DNA of 64,000 nt from Pseudomonadota bacterium (GCA_029781795.1 JAKOWB010000276.1:62001-126000), one strand, 5' to 3'. Positions 1-9,192 are shown, counted from the first letter of the stretch. Notes: generated by a model from the sequence alone, not told the origin. Numbers and translations are program-made.

Positions 1-1041
1 GCGGTACTCGGGATGCAGCGGGAAGGCGACCTTCCACTCCATCGCCATGCGATAGACCGGCGAGCTTCGCGCCGCCTCCAGCCAGGCTTCCGGCACGCCG
101 TCGCGGCGGGCCTGCTCGACGACCGCCGGATCGTTCGGGTCGAGGAAGATGTCGAGCTGCGCCTGGTAGAGGTCCTGCGGGTCGGCGACCGAGGCCGCCG
201 CCTCGATGCGGTCGGCGTCATAGAGCAGGACGCCGAGGTAGCGGATGCGGCCGACGCAGGTCTCGGAACAGACGGTGGGCTGGCCCGCCTCGATGCGCGG
301 GTAGCAGAAGATGCACTTCTCCGACTTACCCGACGACCAGTTGTAGTAGATCTTCTTGTAGGGACAGCCCGAGACGCACATGCGCCAGCCGCGGCAGCGT
401 TCCTGGTCGATCAGCACGATGCCGTCCTCCTCGCGCTTGTAGATCGCGCCCGAGGGACAGGCCGCCACGCAGGTCGGGTTCAGGCAATGCTCGCAGAGCC
501 GCGGCAGGTACATCATGAAGGTGTTCTCGAACTGGCCGTAGATCTCCTTCTCGATGCCGGCGAAGTTCGCGTCCTGCGAGCGCTTGGCGAACTCGCCGCC
601 CAGGATCTCCTCCCAGTTCGGCCCCCATTCGATCTTCTCCATGCGCTCGCCGGTCAGCAGCGAGCGCGGCCGCGCCGTCGGCGCCGCCTTCGATTCCGGC
701 GCCGTCTGCTGGTGCTCGTAGTCGATGGTGACGGGCTCGTTGTAGTCGTCGATCTCGGGCAGGTCGGGGTTGGCGAAGATCTTCGCCTGGATGCGCCACT
801 TCGGGCCCATCTTCGGCCGGATCCGGCCGCTCCGGGTCCGCACCCAGCCGCCGTTCCAGCGCCGCTGGTTCTCCCAGTCCTTGGGATAGCCGATGCCCGG
901 CTTGGTCTCGACGTTGTTGAACCAGGCGTATTCCATGCCCTCGCGGTTGGTCCAGACGTTCTTGCAGGTGACCGAACAGGTGTGACAGCCGATGCACTTG
1001 TCCAGGTTCAGCACCATGCCGATCTGCGCGCGGATCTTCAT
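1..1041 (-). CDS. narH: Respiratory nitrate reductase beta subunit NarH (5' part; runs off window)
   Basis: Iron-sulfur electron-transfer subunit of the membrane-bound NarGHI nitrate reductase, passing electrons from NarI haem to NarG. The protein opens MKIRAQIGMVLNLDKCIGCH, so the first ferredoxin-type CxxCxxC cluster motif lies near residues 16-22. Further cysteine groups follow (CEHCLNPTC, CPSGAIYK, CRGWRMC, CIFCYPR), as in NarH. The RGWRMC motif carries the Trp that replaces a Cys in the [3Fe-4S] site of this family. The ATG is preceded by AAGGAGG and overlaps the narG stop in ATGA, implying translational coupling. The reading frame is open to base 1, so the C-terminal third is outside; narJ and narI would be expected further left. 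Confidence 0.97.
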   Translation of the reverse strand, partial: MKIRAQIGMVLNLDKCIGCHTCSVTCKNVWTNREGMEYAWFNNVETKPGIGYPKDWENQRRWNGGWVRTRSGRIRPKMGPKWRIQAKIFANPDLPEIDDYNEPVTIDYEHQQTAPESKAAPTARPRSLLTGERMEKIEWGPNWEEILGGEFAKRSQDANFAGIEKEIYGQFENTFMMYLPRLCEHCLNPTCVAACPSGAIYKREEDGIVLIDQERCRGWRMCVSGCPYKKIYYNWSSGKSEKCIFCYPRIEAGQPTVCSETCVGRIRYLGVLLYDADRIEAAASVADPQDLYQAQLDIFLDPNDPAVVEQARRDGVPEAWLEAARSSPVYRMAMEWKVAFPLHPEYR

Positions 1042-4000
1042 TCTGCCGCCTCCTTTGCCGGTCCCTCGAGCCAGTCGACCTTGTTCATCTTGCGCACCAC
1101 GACGAACTCGTCGCGGTTGGAGCCGACCGTGCCGTAGTAGTTGAAGCCGTAGGCGAGCTGCGCATAGCCGCCGATCATGTGCGTCGGCTTCAGCACCGCG
1201 CGGGTCACCGAGTTGTGGATGCCGCCGCGCTGCCCGGTGGTCTCGGCGCCGGGGACGTTCACGATCTTCTCCTGCGCGTGGTACATGAAGAGCGTGCCCT
1301 CCTTGATGCGCTGGGAGACGACGGCACGGGCGACCAGCGCGCCGTTGGCGTTGTAGGCCTCGACCCAGTCGTTGTCGGCGATGCCGGCACGCCGGGCGTC
1401 GACCTCCGACAGCCAGACGATCGGCCCGCCGCGCGACAGCGTCAGCATCATCAGGTTGTCGGTGTAGGTGGAGTGGATGCCCCACTTCTGGTGCGGCGTG
1501 ATGAAGTTCAGCACCACCTGCGGGTTGCCGTTGCCCTTGCTCTCGATCACCGGCGCCACCGACCGGGTGTCGATCGGCGGGCGATAGACACAGAGCGCCT
1601 CGCCGAAGGCGCGCATCCAGAGGTGATCCTGGTAGAGCTGCTGCCGGCCGGTCAGCGTGCGCCAGGGAATCAGCTCGTGCACGTTGGTGTAGCCGGCGTT
1701 GTAGCAGACCTTCTCGGACTCGATGCCGGACCAGGTCGGCGAGGAGATGATCTTGCGCGGCTGGGCGACCACGTCGCGGAAGCGGATCTTCTCGTCCTCC
1801 TTCGGCACCGCCAGGTGGCTGTGGTCGCGCCCGGTGTTGGCGCCGAGCGCCTGCCAGGCCTTGACCGCGACCTCGCCGTTGGTCTCCGGCGCCAGCATCA
1901 GGATCACCTCGGTGGCGTCGATGTCGCTGTCGATCCGCGCCATGCCCTTGGTCGGGCCCTCGTCGGCGACCGTGCCGTTCAGGGCCCGCAGGTTCTCCAC
2001 CTCGTGCCGGGTGTTCCAGGTGATGCCTTTGCCGCCGTTGCCGAGCTTGTCCATCAGCGGCCCGAGCGCGGTGAAGCGGCGATAGAGGTTCGGATAGTCG
2101 CGCTCGACCACGGCGACCTGCGGCATGGTGCGCCCTGGCACCGGTTCGGTCTCGCCGCGCTTCCAGTCCTTCACCGTCAGGGGCTGCGCCAGCTCGGCCG
2201 GCGTGTCGTGCTGGATCGGCGTCAGGACGACGTCCTGCTCGACGCCCAGCACCTCGGGCGCCACGGCCGAGAAGGCCTTGGCGATGCCCTTGTAGATCTC
2301 CCAGTCGCTGCGCGCCTCCCAGGCCGGGTCGGCCGCGGCGGTCAGCGGATGGATGAAGGGGTGCATGTCCGAGGTGTTGAGGTCGTTCTTCTCGTACCAG
2401 GTGGCCGTCGGCAGCACGATGTCGGAGTAGACGCAGGTCGTGGACATGCGGAAGTCCAGCGTGACCAGCAGGTCGAGCTTCCCCTCCGGCGCCGCGGCGT
2501 GCCATGCGACCTCGCGCGGATGACGCGCGGCATCGTCGCCCAGGTCCTTGCCCTGCACGCCGTGGCTGGTGCCCAGCAGGTGCTTCAGGAAGTACTCGTG
2601 GCCCTTGCCCGACGAGCCCAGCAGGTTGGAGCGCCAGACGAAGAGGTTGCGCGGCCAGTTGCGCGGATCGTCCGGATCCTCGCAGGACATCATGAGGCTG
2701 CCGTCCTTGAGACCGCGCGCCACGTAGTCCTTGGCCTCCAGCCCGGCCGCCTTGGCGTCCTTCGCCACTTGCAGCGGATTGGTCCTGAGCTGCGGTGCCG
2801 ACGGCAGCCAGCCCATGCGCTCGGCGCGCACGTTGTAGTCGATCAGCGCGCCGTCCCACGGCCCGCCCGGCGCCGTCGGCGAGACGATGTCCTCCATCCC
2901 CAGGGTCTCGTAGCGCCACTGGTCGGTGTGCGCGTACCAGAAGGAGGTGGAGTTCATCTGCCGGGGCGGCCGGCCCCAGTCGAGGGCGAAGGCCAGCGGC
3001 AGCCAGCCGGTCTGCGGGCGCAGCTTCTCCTGGCCGACGTAGTGCGACCAGCCGCCGCCGGACTGGCCCACGCAGCCGCACATGACCAGGAGGTTGATGA
3101 TCCCCCGGTAGTGCATGTCCATGTGGTACCAGTGATTGAGGCCGGCGCCGAGGATCACCATCGAGCGGCCCTTGGTCTTTTCCGCGTTGCTGGCGAACTC
3201 GCGCGCCACGGTGACGATGCTCGCCGCCGGCACGCCGGTGATGCGCTCCGCCCAGGCCGGCGTGTAGGGCAGGTCCTCGTCATAGCTCTTGGCCGCGAAC
3301 TCGCCGCCGAGGCCGCGATCGAGGCCGTAGTTGGCGACGAACAGGTCGAAGACCGTCGCCACCATGCACTCGCCCTCGGCGAGCGCCAGGCTGCGCGCCG
3401 GCACGCGGCGCACCAGCACGTCGGGATGCTCGGTGCCGGCGAAGTGGTCGTGCTTGCGGTTGCCGAAGTAGGGAAAGCCGACCTCGGCATAGCCCTGTCC
3501 GTCGGCGTCCTGGATGAAGCTGAGCTCGAGCTCGACCTCCTGCCGGCGCGAATCCTTCGCCTCCAGGTTCCACTTGCCCTGCTCGCCCCAGCGGAAGCCG
3601 ACCGAACCCAGCGGCACCACCGGCTGGCCGCTGCGGCGGTCGATCGCGACGGTCTTCCAGTCGGGATTGTTCGTCTCGCCCAGCGCGCCGGCGAAGTCAG
3701 AGGCGCGCAACAGGCGATCCGGCACCAGGTAGCCGTCCTTCTGCACCAGCTTCACCAGCATCGGCATGTCGGTGTAGCGGCGGCAGTAGTCCTCGAAGTA
3801 GGCCGCCTGCCGGTCGAGGTGGAACTCGCGCAGGATCACGTGACCCATGGCCATCGCCAGCGCCGAGTCCGTGCCCTGCTTGGGATGCAGCCAGAGGTCG
3901 GCGAACTTGGCCGCCTCGGAATAGTCGGGCGACACCACAACCGACTTGGCGCCCTTGTAGCGCACCTCGGTATAGAAGTGGGCATCGGGCGTGCGCGTCT

Positions 4001-4775
4001 GCGGCACGTTCGAGCCCCAGAGAATGAGGAAGCCCGAATTGTACCAGTCGGCCGATTCCGGCACGTCGGTCTGCTCGCCCCAGGTCTGCGGCGAGGAGGG
4101 CGGCAGGTCGCAGTACCAGTCGTAGAACGACATGCAGACGCCGCCCATCAGCGAGAGGTAGCGCGAGCCCGCCGCATAGGAGACCATCGACATCGCCGGG
4201 ATCGGCGAGAAGCCGATGACCCGATCGGGCCCATAGGTCTTGACCGTATAGGCGTTGGCCGCGGCGATGATCTCGTTGACCTCGTCCCAGCCGGCGCGCA
4301 CGAAGCCGCCGAGGCCACGCTGCTTGACATAGCCGTCGCGCAGCTTCGGCGTCTCGACGATGGAGGCCCAGGCGGCGACCGCCGAGCGTGTGAGACGCGC
4401 CTCGCGCCAGGCCTTCAGCAGCCTGGCGCGGACCAGCGGGTACTTCACGCGGTTGCCGCTGTAGAGATACCAGCTGTAGCTCGCCCCGCGCGAGCAGCCG
4501 CGCGGCTCGTGGTTCGGCAGGTCCGGCCGGGTCCGCGGATAGTCGGTCTGCTGGGTCTCCCAGGTGATGATCCCGCCCTTGACGTAGATCTTCCAGGAGC
4601 AGGAGCCGGTACAGTTCGCACCGTGCGTGGAGCGCACGATCTTGTCGTGCTGCCAGCGCTTGCGGTAACCCTCCTCCCAGCCGCGATCCTCGTTGGTGGT
4701 GACGCCGTGGCCCCCGGCGAAGGGCTCCGCCTTGACCCGGCTGAAGAAGGCGAGACGATCCAGCAGCAGGCTCAT
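1038..4775 (-). CDS. narG: Respiratory nitrate reductase alpha subunit NarG
   Basis: Molybdopterin catalytic subunit (nitrate to nitrite, cytoplasmic face of the membrane), 1245 residues, the usual NarG length. The start MSLLLDRLAFF at 4775 has AGGGAG eight bases upstream and overlaps the narK stop; the frame stays open further upstream but only as antisense to narK. The N-terminal FS0 cluster region reads HGANCTGSC then EPRGCSRG (His plus three Cys), diagnostic of NarG. Typical downstream blocks are present (WGSNVPQTRTPDAHF, KGRSMVILGAGLNHWYH, VLPTATWYEKNDLNTSDMH). No Tat leader, as usual for NarG. Co-transcribed with narK and narH. Complete and apparently intact. Confidence 0.98.
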   Translation of the reverse strand: MSLLLDRLAFFSRVKAEPFAGGHGVTTNEDRGWEEGYRKRWQHDKIVRSTHGANCTGSCSWKIYVKGGIITWETQQTDYPRTRPDLPNHEPRGCSRGASYSWYLYSGNRVKYPLVRARLLKAWREARLTRSAVAAWASIVETPKLRDGYVKQRGLGGFVRAGWDEVNEIIAAANAYTVKTYGPDRVIGFSPIPAMSMVSYAAGSRYLSLMGGVCMSFYDWYCDLPPSSPQTWGEQTDVPESADWYNSGFLILWGSNVPQTRTPDAHFYTEVRYKGAKSVVVSPDYSEAAKFADLWLHPKQGTDSALAMAMGHVILREFHLDRQAAYFEDYCRRYTDMPMLVKLVQKDGYLVPDRLLRASDFAGALGETNNPDWKTVAIDRRSGQPVVPLGSVGFRWGEQGKWNLEAKDSRRQEVELELSFIQDADGQGYAEVGFPYFGNRKHDHFAGTEHPDVLVRRVPARSLALAEGECMVATVFDLFVANYGLDRGLGGEFAAKSYDEDLPYTPAWAERITGVPAASIVTVAREFASNAEKTKGRSMVILGAGLNHWYHMDMHYRGIINLLVMCGCVGQSGGGWSHYVGQEKLRPQTGWLPLAFALDWGRPPRQMNSTSFWYAHTDQWRYETLGMEDIVSPTAPGGPWDGALIDYNVRAERMGWLPSAPQLRTNPLQVAKDAKAAGLEAKDYVARGLKDGSLMMSCEDPDDPRNWPRNLFVWRSNLLGSSGKGHEYFLKHLLGTSHGVQGKDLGDDAARHPREVAWHAAAPEGKLDLLVTLDFRMSTTCVYSDIVLPTATWYEKNDLNTSDMHPFIHPLTAAADPAWEARSDWEIYKGIAKAFSAVAPEVLGVEQDVVLTPIQHDTPAELAQPLTVKDWKRGETEPVPGRTMPQVAVVERDYPNLYRRFTALGPLMDKLGNGGKGITWNTRHEVENLRALNGTVADEGPTKGMARIDSDIDATEVILMLAPETNGEVAVKAWQALGANTGRDHSHLAVPKEDEKIRFRDVVAQPRKIISSPTWSGIESEKVCYNAGYTNVHELIPWRTLTGRQQLYQDHLWMRAFGEALCVYRPPIDTRSVAPVIESKGNGNPQVVLNFITPHQKWGIHSTYTDNLMMLTLSRGGPIVWLSEVDARRAGIADNDWVEAYNANGALVARAVVSQRIKEGTLFMYHAQEKIVNVPGAETTGQRGGIHNSVTRAVLKPTHMIGGYAQLAYGFNYYGTVGSNRDEFVVVRKMNKVDWLEGPAKEAAE

Positions 4776-7504
4776 GGCATGACTCCCTGCAGGGTGGTGG
4801 CACGGCCCCGCTCGATGGCGTGCAGCAGGCCGCCACGGCGGGTGTAGACGAACCAGGTGACCAGGGCGCAGGTGACGTAGAAGGCGAGGAAGGCCCAGAG
4901 CGCGGCATTCGGCCCGCCGGTCAGCGCGATGGAGGAGCCGTAGGCCTTGGGGATGAAGAAGGCCCCATAGGCCGCCAGCGCCGAAGTGAAGCCGATGATC
5001 GCGGCCGATTCCTTCTCGGACTGACGCAGCCGCTGGGCGGCCTCCATCGCCGGCATGAGGCGGCCGATCTCCTGGCGCATGATCACCGGGATCATCTGGA
5101 AGGTGGAGGCATTGCCCACGCCGGTGGCGAGGAACAGCACCATGAACATGGCGAAGAAGCCCCAGAAGGCGCCGGGCTGCTCCTTGATCGACAGGAAGTA
5201 GAGCACGCCGCCGACCGCGGCGATCATCACCACGAAGACCCAGAAGGTGACGCGCCCGCCGCCGAAGCGGTCCGAGATCCATCCGGTGGCGGCGCGCGAC
5301 AGCGCCCCCACCAGCGGGCCGAGGAACACGTACTGCAGCGAGTCGACCGCGGGGAACTGGGTCTTGGCCAGCAGCGGGAAGCCCGCGGAGTAGCCGATGA
5401 AGGAGCCGAAGGTCCCGGTGTAGAGCCAGCACATGATCCAGTTGTGCTTGCGCTTGAAGATGACCGACTGCTCCTTGAACGAGGCCTTCGCCGTGGCGAG
5501 GTCGTTCATGCCGAACCAGGCCGCCAGGGTGCCGAGGATCAGGAAGGGCACCCAGATGAAGCCCGCGTTCTGCAGCCACAGCTGCCCGCCCGCGCTGACG
5601 CTCTGCGGCTCGCCGCCCAGGGCGCCGAACACGCCGCCGGTGATCACCAGCGGGATGGTGAACTGCATGATGCTGACGCCGGCATTGCCCAGGCCCGCGT
5701 TGAGCGCGAGGGCGTTGCCCTTCTTCGACTTGGGGAAGAAGAAGCTGATGTTGGCCATCGAGGAGGCGAAGTTGCCGCCGCCCAGGCCGCAGAGCAGCGC
5801 CAGCACCAGGAAGATGAGGTAGGGCGTGCCGGGGGTCTGCACCGCGTAGCCGATGCCGAAGGCCGGGATCAGCAGCGAGGCACTGGTCATGGTGGTCCAC
5901 AGCCGGCCACCGAAGATCGGCACCATGAAGGAGTAGAAGATGCGCAGCGTCGCGCCCGAGAGGCCCGGCACCGCCGCCAGCCAGAAGAGCTGGTCGGTCG
6001 TGAAGTTGAAGCCGATGGCCGGCAGCTTGGCCACCACCACGCTCCACACCATCCAGACCGCGAAGGCGAGCAGCAGGTTCGGTACCGAGATCCAGAGATT
6101 GCGCCGTGCGATACGGCGCCCGGTGCTCTCCCAGAAGGCCGGATCCTCGGGGCGCCAGTCGGCGATGGTCGCGGGCCGGGCCTTCACGACCGGGGGATGG
6201 ACCTCTTCCATCTCCGGCAGTTCGGGCAGCTCGGCCAGCTTCTCTTGCGGCACGCCGCGTTCCATGCGGCGGATGGCGAAGTGCATCCAGACCAGGGCGA
6301 CGGCGACCAGGCCGAAGAGCAGCATGAAGCAGCTCGTCGCGACGCCGGTCAGGTCGTTCATCACGCCGAAGGCGATGGGCAGCACGAAGCCGCCCAGGCC
6401 GCCGATCATGCCGACCAGGCCGCCGACCGACCCGACATGCCCCGGGTAGTAGACCGGGATGTGCTTGTAGACAGCGGCCTTGCCCAGCGACATGAAGAAG
6501 CCGAGGACGAAGATCAGGACCACGAAGGGCACGACGCCGACGCGGGTCGAGAAGGCGATGGGCCCCTCGATGCCGTGGATCACGTAGTCGGTGTTCGGAT
6601 AGGACAGCAGGAAGGTGCAGACCACCGAGACCAGGAAGGTCGCGTACATGATCCGGCGCGCGCCATAGCGGTCCGAGAGATAGCCGCCATAGGCTCGGAA
6701 GAGGCTCGCCGGGATGGAGTACAGCGCCGCCAGCATGCCCGCCGTCTCGATGTCGAGCCCGTAGACGCCGACCAGGTAGCGCGGTAGCCACAACGCCAGG
6801 GCGACGAAGGCGCCAAACACGAAGAAGTAGTAGAGCGAGAAGCGCCAGACCTGCAGCTTGCCGAGCGGCGCGAGCTGCTTGAGGAAGGGCTCGGGCTTGC
6901 GTGCCTCCCGCCGGCGGCGCGCCAGGTCGGGATCGTCCTTGGTGGTGACGAAGAACAGCACCGCCGTGATGGCCAACGCGACCGCCCAGGCCTGCGCCAC
7001 CATTTCCCAGCCATAGGCCACCATGACGAAGGGGGCAACGAACTTGGTGACGGCGGCGCCGACGTTGCCCATGCCGAAGATGCCGAGCGCCGTGCCCTGC
7101 TTCTCCTTCGGGTACCACTTGGAGACATAGGCGATGCCGACCGCGAAGGAGCCGCCGGCGATACCGACGCCGAGCGCGGCGAGCAGGAACTGGCCATAGG
7201 TCGAGGCCCAGGAGAGCAGGAAGGTCGCCAGCGCGCCGGCCAGCATGACCAGCGCGAAGACGCGCCGGCCGCCGTACTGGTCGGCCCAGATGCCCAGGGC
7301 CAGGCGCGACAGCGACCCGGTGAGAATCGGCGTGCCGACCAGCAGGCCGAACTGCGCATCGCTGAGGCCCAGGTCCGCTTTGATCCTGACGCCGATGATG
7401 GAGAAGATGGTCCAGACGGCGAAGCAGACGGTGAAGGCGACTGTGCTGATTCCCAGGGCGCGATTGCCATCACCCGGAGTAGTCAGCGTGGACGGCTCGG
7501 TCAT
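4772..7504 (-). CDS. narK: Fused NarK1-NarK2 nitrate/nitrite transporter
   Basis: 910-residue major facilitator protein made of two NarK-type halves. Residues about 20-430 (MTEPSTLTTP, then RIKADLGLSDAQFGLLVGTP) form a NarK1-like nitrate/H+ symporter. After a hydrophilic linker rich in Glu/Pro (about 430-480) a second 12-helix unit begins (NLWISVPNLLLAFAVWMVWS), resembling NarK2 nitrate/nitrite antiporters. Such fusions are known from Paracoccus and other denitrifiers. The start at 7504 has a very strong GAGGAGGGGAC just upstream. First gene of narK-narG-narH, downstream of an FNR-type box at 7580-7593. Its stop overlaps the narG start by four bases (ATGCCATGA context). Confidence 0.93.
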   Translation of the reverse strand: MTEPSTLTTPGDGNRALGISTVAFTVCFAVWTIFSIIGVRIKADLGLSDAQFGLLVGTPILTGSLSRLALGIWADQYGGRRVFALVMLAGALATFLLSWASTYGQFLLAALGVGIAGGSFAVGIAYVSKWYPKEKQGTALGIFGMGNVGAAVTKFVAPFVMVAYGWEMVAQAWAVALAITAVLFFVTTKDDPDLARRRREARKPEPFLKQLAPLGKLQVWRFSLYYFFVFGAFVALALWLPRYLVGVYGLDIETAGMLAALYSIPASLFRAYGGYLSDRYGARRIMYATFLVSVVCTFLLSYPNTDYVIHGIEGPIAFSTRVGVVPFVVLIFVLGFFMSLGKAAVYKHIPVYYPGHVGSVGGLVGMIGGLGGFVLPIAFGVMNDLTGVATSCFMLLFGLVAVALVWMHFAIRRMERGVPQEKLAELPELPEMEEVHPPVVKARPATIADWRPEDPAFWESTGRRIARRNLWISVPNLLLAFAVWMVWSVVVAKLPAIGFNFTTDQLFWLAAVPGLSGATLRIFYSFMVPIFGGRLWTTMTSASLLIPAFGIGYAVQTPGTPYLIFLVLALLCGLGGGNFASSMANISFFFPKSKKGNALALNAGLGNAGVSIMQFTIPLVITGGVFGALGGEPQSVSAGGQLWLQNAGFIWVPFLILGTLAAWFGMNDLATAKASFKEQSVIFKRKHNWIMCWLYTGTFGSFIGYSAGFPLLAKTQFPAVDSLQYVFLGPLVGALSRAATGWISDRFGGGRVTFWVFVVMIAAVGGVLYFLSIKEQPGAFWGFFAMFMVLFLATGVGNASTFQMIPVIMRQEIGRLMPAMEAAQRLRQSEKESAAIIGFTSALAAYGAFFIPKAYGSSIALTGGPNAALWAFLAFYVTCALVTWFVYTRRGGLLHAIERGRATTLQGVMP

Positions 7505-7579
7505 GTCCCCTCCTCGCAGTAGTGGCGAGCCTGCTCGCCGGTCACGGAGAAGGATTTGGAGAAGTATCGCCAAGCTGAT

Positions 7580-7593
7580 TTGATTCAGGTCAA
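7580..7593 (-). promoter_or_regulatory. FNR/NNR-type box upstream of narK
   Basis: The sequence TTGATTCAGGTCAA matches the FNR consensus TTGAT-N4-ATCAA at nine of ten defined positions. It is centred about 82 bases upstream of the narK ATG. Likely site for activation of narKGH under oxygen limitation or NO, by the adjacent Crp/Fnr protein or by a genomic FNR. The exact transcription start was not resolved. Confidence 0.8.
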
Positions 7594-7694
7594 ATACGCG
7601 CGCTAGCGTCGGAGAAACAAGGTGATGACCGCAGATGGCGGCATCATCGATTGACTCCTCCGTGACCGGAACTTGACCAATGCACTCTATGAGC

Positions 7695-7708
7695 TTGATG
7701 AATATCAA
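7695..7708 (+). promoter_or_regulatory. Perfect FNR box just upstream of the regulator start
   Basis: TTGATGAATATCAA is a perfect TTGAT-N4-ATCAA palindrome. It ends only 17 bases before the ATG of the Crp/Fnr gene at 7726. At this distance it overlaps the expected ribosome-binding or promoter region of that gene, which favours autorepression. It could also act at long range on narK. Confidence 0.85.
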
Positions 7709-7725
7709 GAGGCCGGCTGGCGGAC

Positions 7726-8424
7726 ATGCGCTCTGACGATCTGGCCTCGATCCGGCGTCTTCCGCTTTTCGCGACGATGCGCGAGGAGAACTTCGCCGCG
7801 CTGACGCCTGCCTCCTATCTGCAGGCCTTTCCGCCGCAGATGCAGTTGATCACCGAGGGCGACCACGCGGACTTCCTGCATGTCGTGGTCGAGGGCTGCG
7901 TCGAACTCTTCGCCCGGCACAACGGGCGCGAGACGACGCTGGCGCTGCTTCGGCCGGTGTCGACCTTCATACTGGCGGCCGTGGTCGAGGAGGCGGTGCA
8001 CCTCATGTCGGCGCGCACCACCGAGAAGTCCCGCGTGCTGATGATCCCGGCGCAGGATATCCGCGACCTGGTCGCCCGCGACGCGGCCTTCAGCGCCGCC
8101 ATCCTGCGCGAGCTGGCCGGCGGTTTTCGCGCGCTGGTGCGGGAGCTGAAGAACCAGAAGCTGCGCACCGCGGTCGAGCGGCTGGCCAACCACCTGCTGC
8201 GGCTCGACGCCGAGCAGGGCGGGCACAGCGTTGTCGAGCTGCCCTACGACAAGCGCACGCTGGCTTCGCTGCTCGGCATGACGCCGGAGAACCTGTCGCG
8301 CGGCTTCGCCACGCTCCGGCCCTATGGGGTCGAGGTCAATGGCGGCTCCATCCGCCTGACCAAGCCGGACGACCTTCGCCGCCTCGCCAAGCCAAGTCCG
8401 CTGGTAGATCCCGGGACCCGCTAG
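7726..8424 (+). CDS. Crp/Fnr-family transcriptional regulator (NarR/NNR/DNR-like)
   Basis: 232-residue regulator with an N-terminal cyclic-nucleotide-fold sensor domain (about 10-130), a dimerisation helix (about 130-160) and a winged HTH (about 170-225). The recognition helix MTPENLSRGFATL keeps the E188-x-x-S191-R192 pattern that in FNR reads TTGAT. That fits the two FNR boxes next to this gene. The N-terminus lacks the four-cysteine set of oxygen-sensing FNR, so it is more like the NO/nitrite-responsive DNR/NNR/NarR branch; the signal itself is inference. Divergent from narKGH across a 221-base region. Shine-Dalgarno is weak (CTGGCGGAC before ATG). Confidence 0.9.
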   Translation: MRSDDLASIRRLPLFATMREENFAALTPASYLQAFPPQMQLITEGDHADFLHVVVEGCVELFARHNGRETTLALLRPVSTFILAAVVEEAVHLMSARTTEKSRVLMIPAQDIRDLVARDAAFSAAILRELAGGFRALVRELKNQKLRTAVERLANHLLRLDAEQGGHSVVELPYDKRTLASLLGMTPENLSRGFATLRPYGVEVNGGSIRLTKPDDLRRLAKPSPLVDPGTR

Positions 8425-8437
8425 CGGGGCGGCGAGT

Positions 8438-9115
8438 CTAGGCCGCTGGCGCCACGGCAAACCGCGGGAACAGCAGGTTGTTCTCCAGGTGGATGTGCTG
8501 CATCAGGTCGTCGCTGAGCTTGGCGACCCCGGTGTAGAGCGCCTGCCAGGAGCGGCAGGCTTCCTCCGGCACGCGGAACTCGTCGGTCAACTCCGCCAGG
8601 CGCTGCAGCTGCTCCCCGTGGTGCAGATGCTCCTGCCGCATCATGCCGATCGGCTGCGCGATCATCGGATGGCCGCCGCGCAGCAGCAGCGGGAAGAGCA
8701 CCTGCTCCTCCTTCGCCATGTGCGCCTCCAGCTCCGCCTGCATCTCCTCCAGATGCCCGGCAAGACCGCGTGGTGCCTTGGGATGCTCGCCATGCACGCG
8801 CTCGACCTTCTTCGCCAACCGGATCAGCTCCGGCAGCTCGCGCCGGTGGGTCTCGTGATAGCGGCTCAGGATGTGCGCGACGAGGTCCGCGGTCGTGTCG
8901 GGGGCGGCCGCCTCTCCGGCGGCCTGGAGCGCGGCCAGCTGAGCCTCGACCGCGGCCGGATCGACGCCGCGGCTTGCCGCCGCTTCGGCCAGCGGCCGGT
9001 CGCCGCCGCAGCAGAAATCCAGCTTGAACCTGCGGAAGACCGCCGTAGCCCCCGGCAGGGTGGCGGCGATCTCACCAAGGGTCCTGGAGCCACGGTTGCT
9101 GTCGGTCGCGCTCAT
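8438..9115 (-). CDS. RIC/YtfE/ScdA di-iron iron-sulfur cluster repair protein
   Basis: 225-residue protein of the repair-of-iron-centres family (YtfE, DnrN, NorA, ScdA), which restores Fe-S clusters damaged by NO or peroxide. The N-terminal ScdA/DUF542 domain carries the paired cysteines in DFCCGGDRPL (C35, C36). The rest is a hemerythrin-like bundle with iron-binding His/Glu motifs (HETHR, HMAKEEQVLFP, HLHHGEQ, HIHLENNLLFP). The chosen start MSATDSN has GGAG six bases upstream; the frame is open slightly further but without a ribosome site. Divergent from the NsrR gene, with an NsrR-like operator directly upstream, consistent with NO-induced expression. Confidence 0.95.
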   Translation of the reverse strand: MSATDSNRGSRTLGEIAATLPGATAVFRRFKLDFCCGGDRPLAEAAASRGVDPAAVEAQLAALQAAGEAAAPDTTADLVAHILSRYHETHRRELPELIRLAKKVERVHGEHPKAPRGLAGHLEEMQAELEAHMAKEEQVLFPLLLRGGHPMIAQPIGMMRQEHLHHGEQLQRLAELTDEFRVPEEACRSWQALYTGVAKLSDDLMQHIHLENNLLFPRFAVAPAA

Positions 9116-9136
9116 GTCTCGCTCCTTCATGGCATG

Positions 9137-9159
9137 AATATGCATTTCCAATACCTCTT
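9137..9159 (-). promoter_or_regulatory. NsrR-like operator upstream of the RIC gene
   Basis: Read on the minus strand, this 23-mer matches the enterobacterial NsrR consensus (AAGATGCATTT-N-AAATGCATCTT) at 18 of 23 positions in my manual alignment. The strongest half is GAAATGCATATT. It lies 22 bases upstream of the RIC ATG, a position suited to repression. Confidence 0.72.
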
Positions 9160-9169
9160 TAACTCAGAT

Positions 9170-9192
9170 AAGATGTACCGAGAATACCTATT
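9170..9192 (+). promoter_or_regulatory. Second NsrR-like site upstream of nsrR
   Basis: Begins with the half-site AAGATGTA and matches the same 23-base NsrR consensus at about 15 positions. It ends 14 bases before the nsrR ATG and starts 33 bases (about three helical turns) from the first box. Probably autoregulatory; weaker than the first site. Confidence 0.5.

Noticed and set aside
1179-4847. 1222-residue open frame antisense to narG
   Set aside because: Arg/Gly/Ala/His-rich shadow of a certain gene in high-GC DNA; no domain pattern and no ribosome site.
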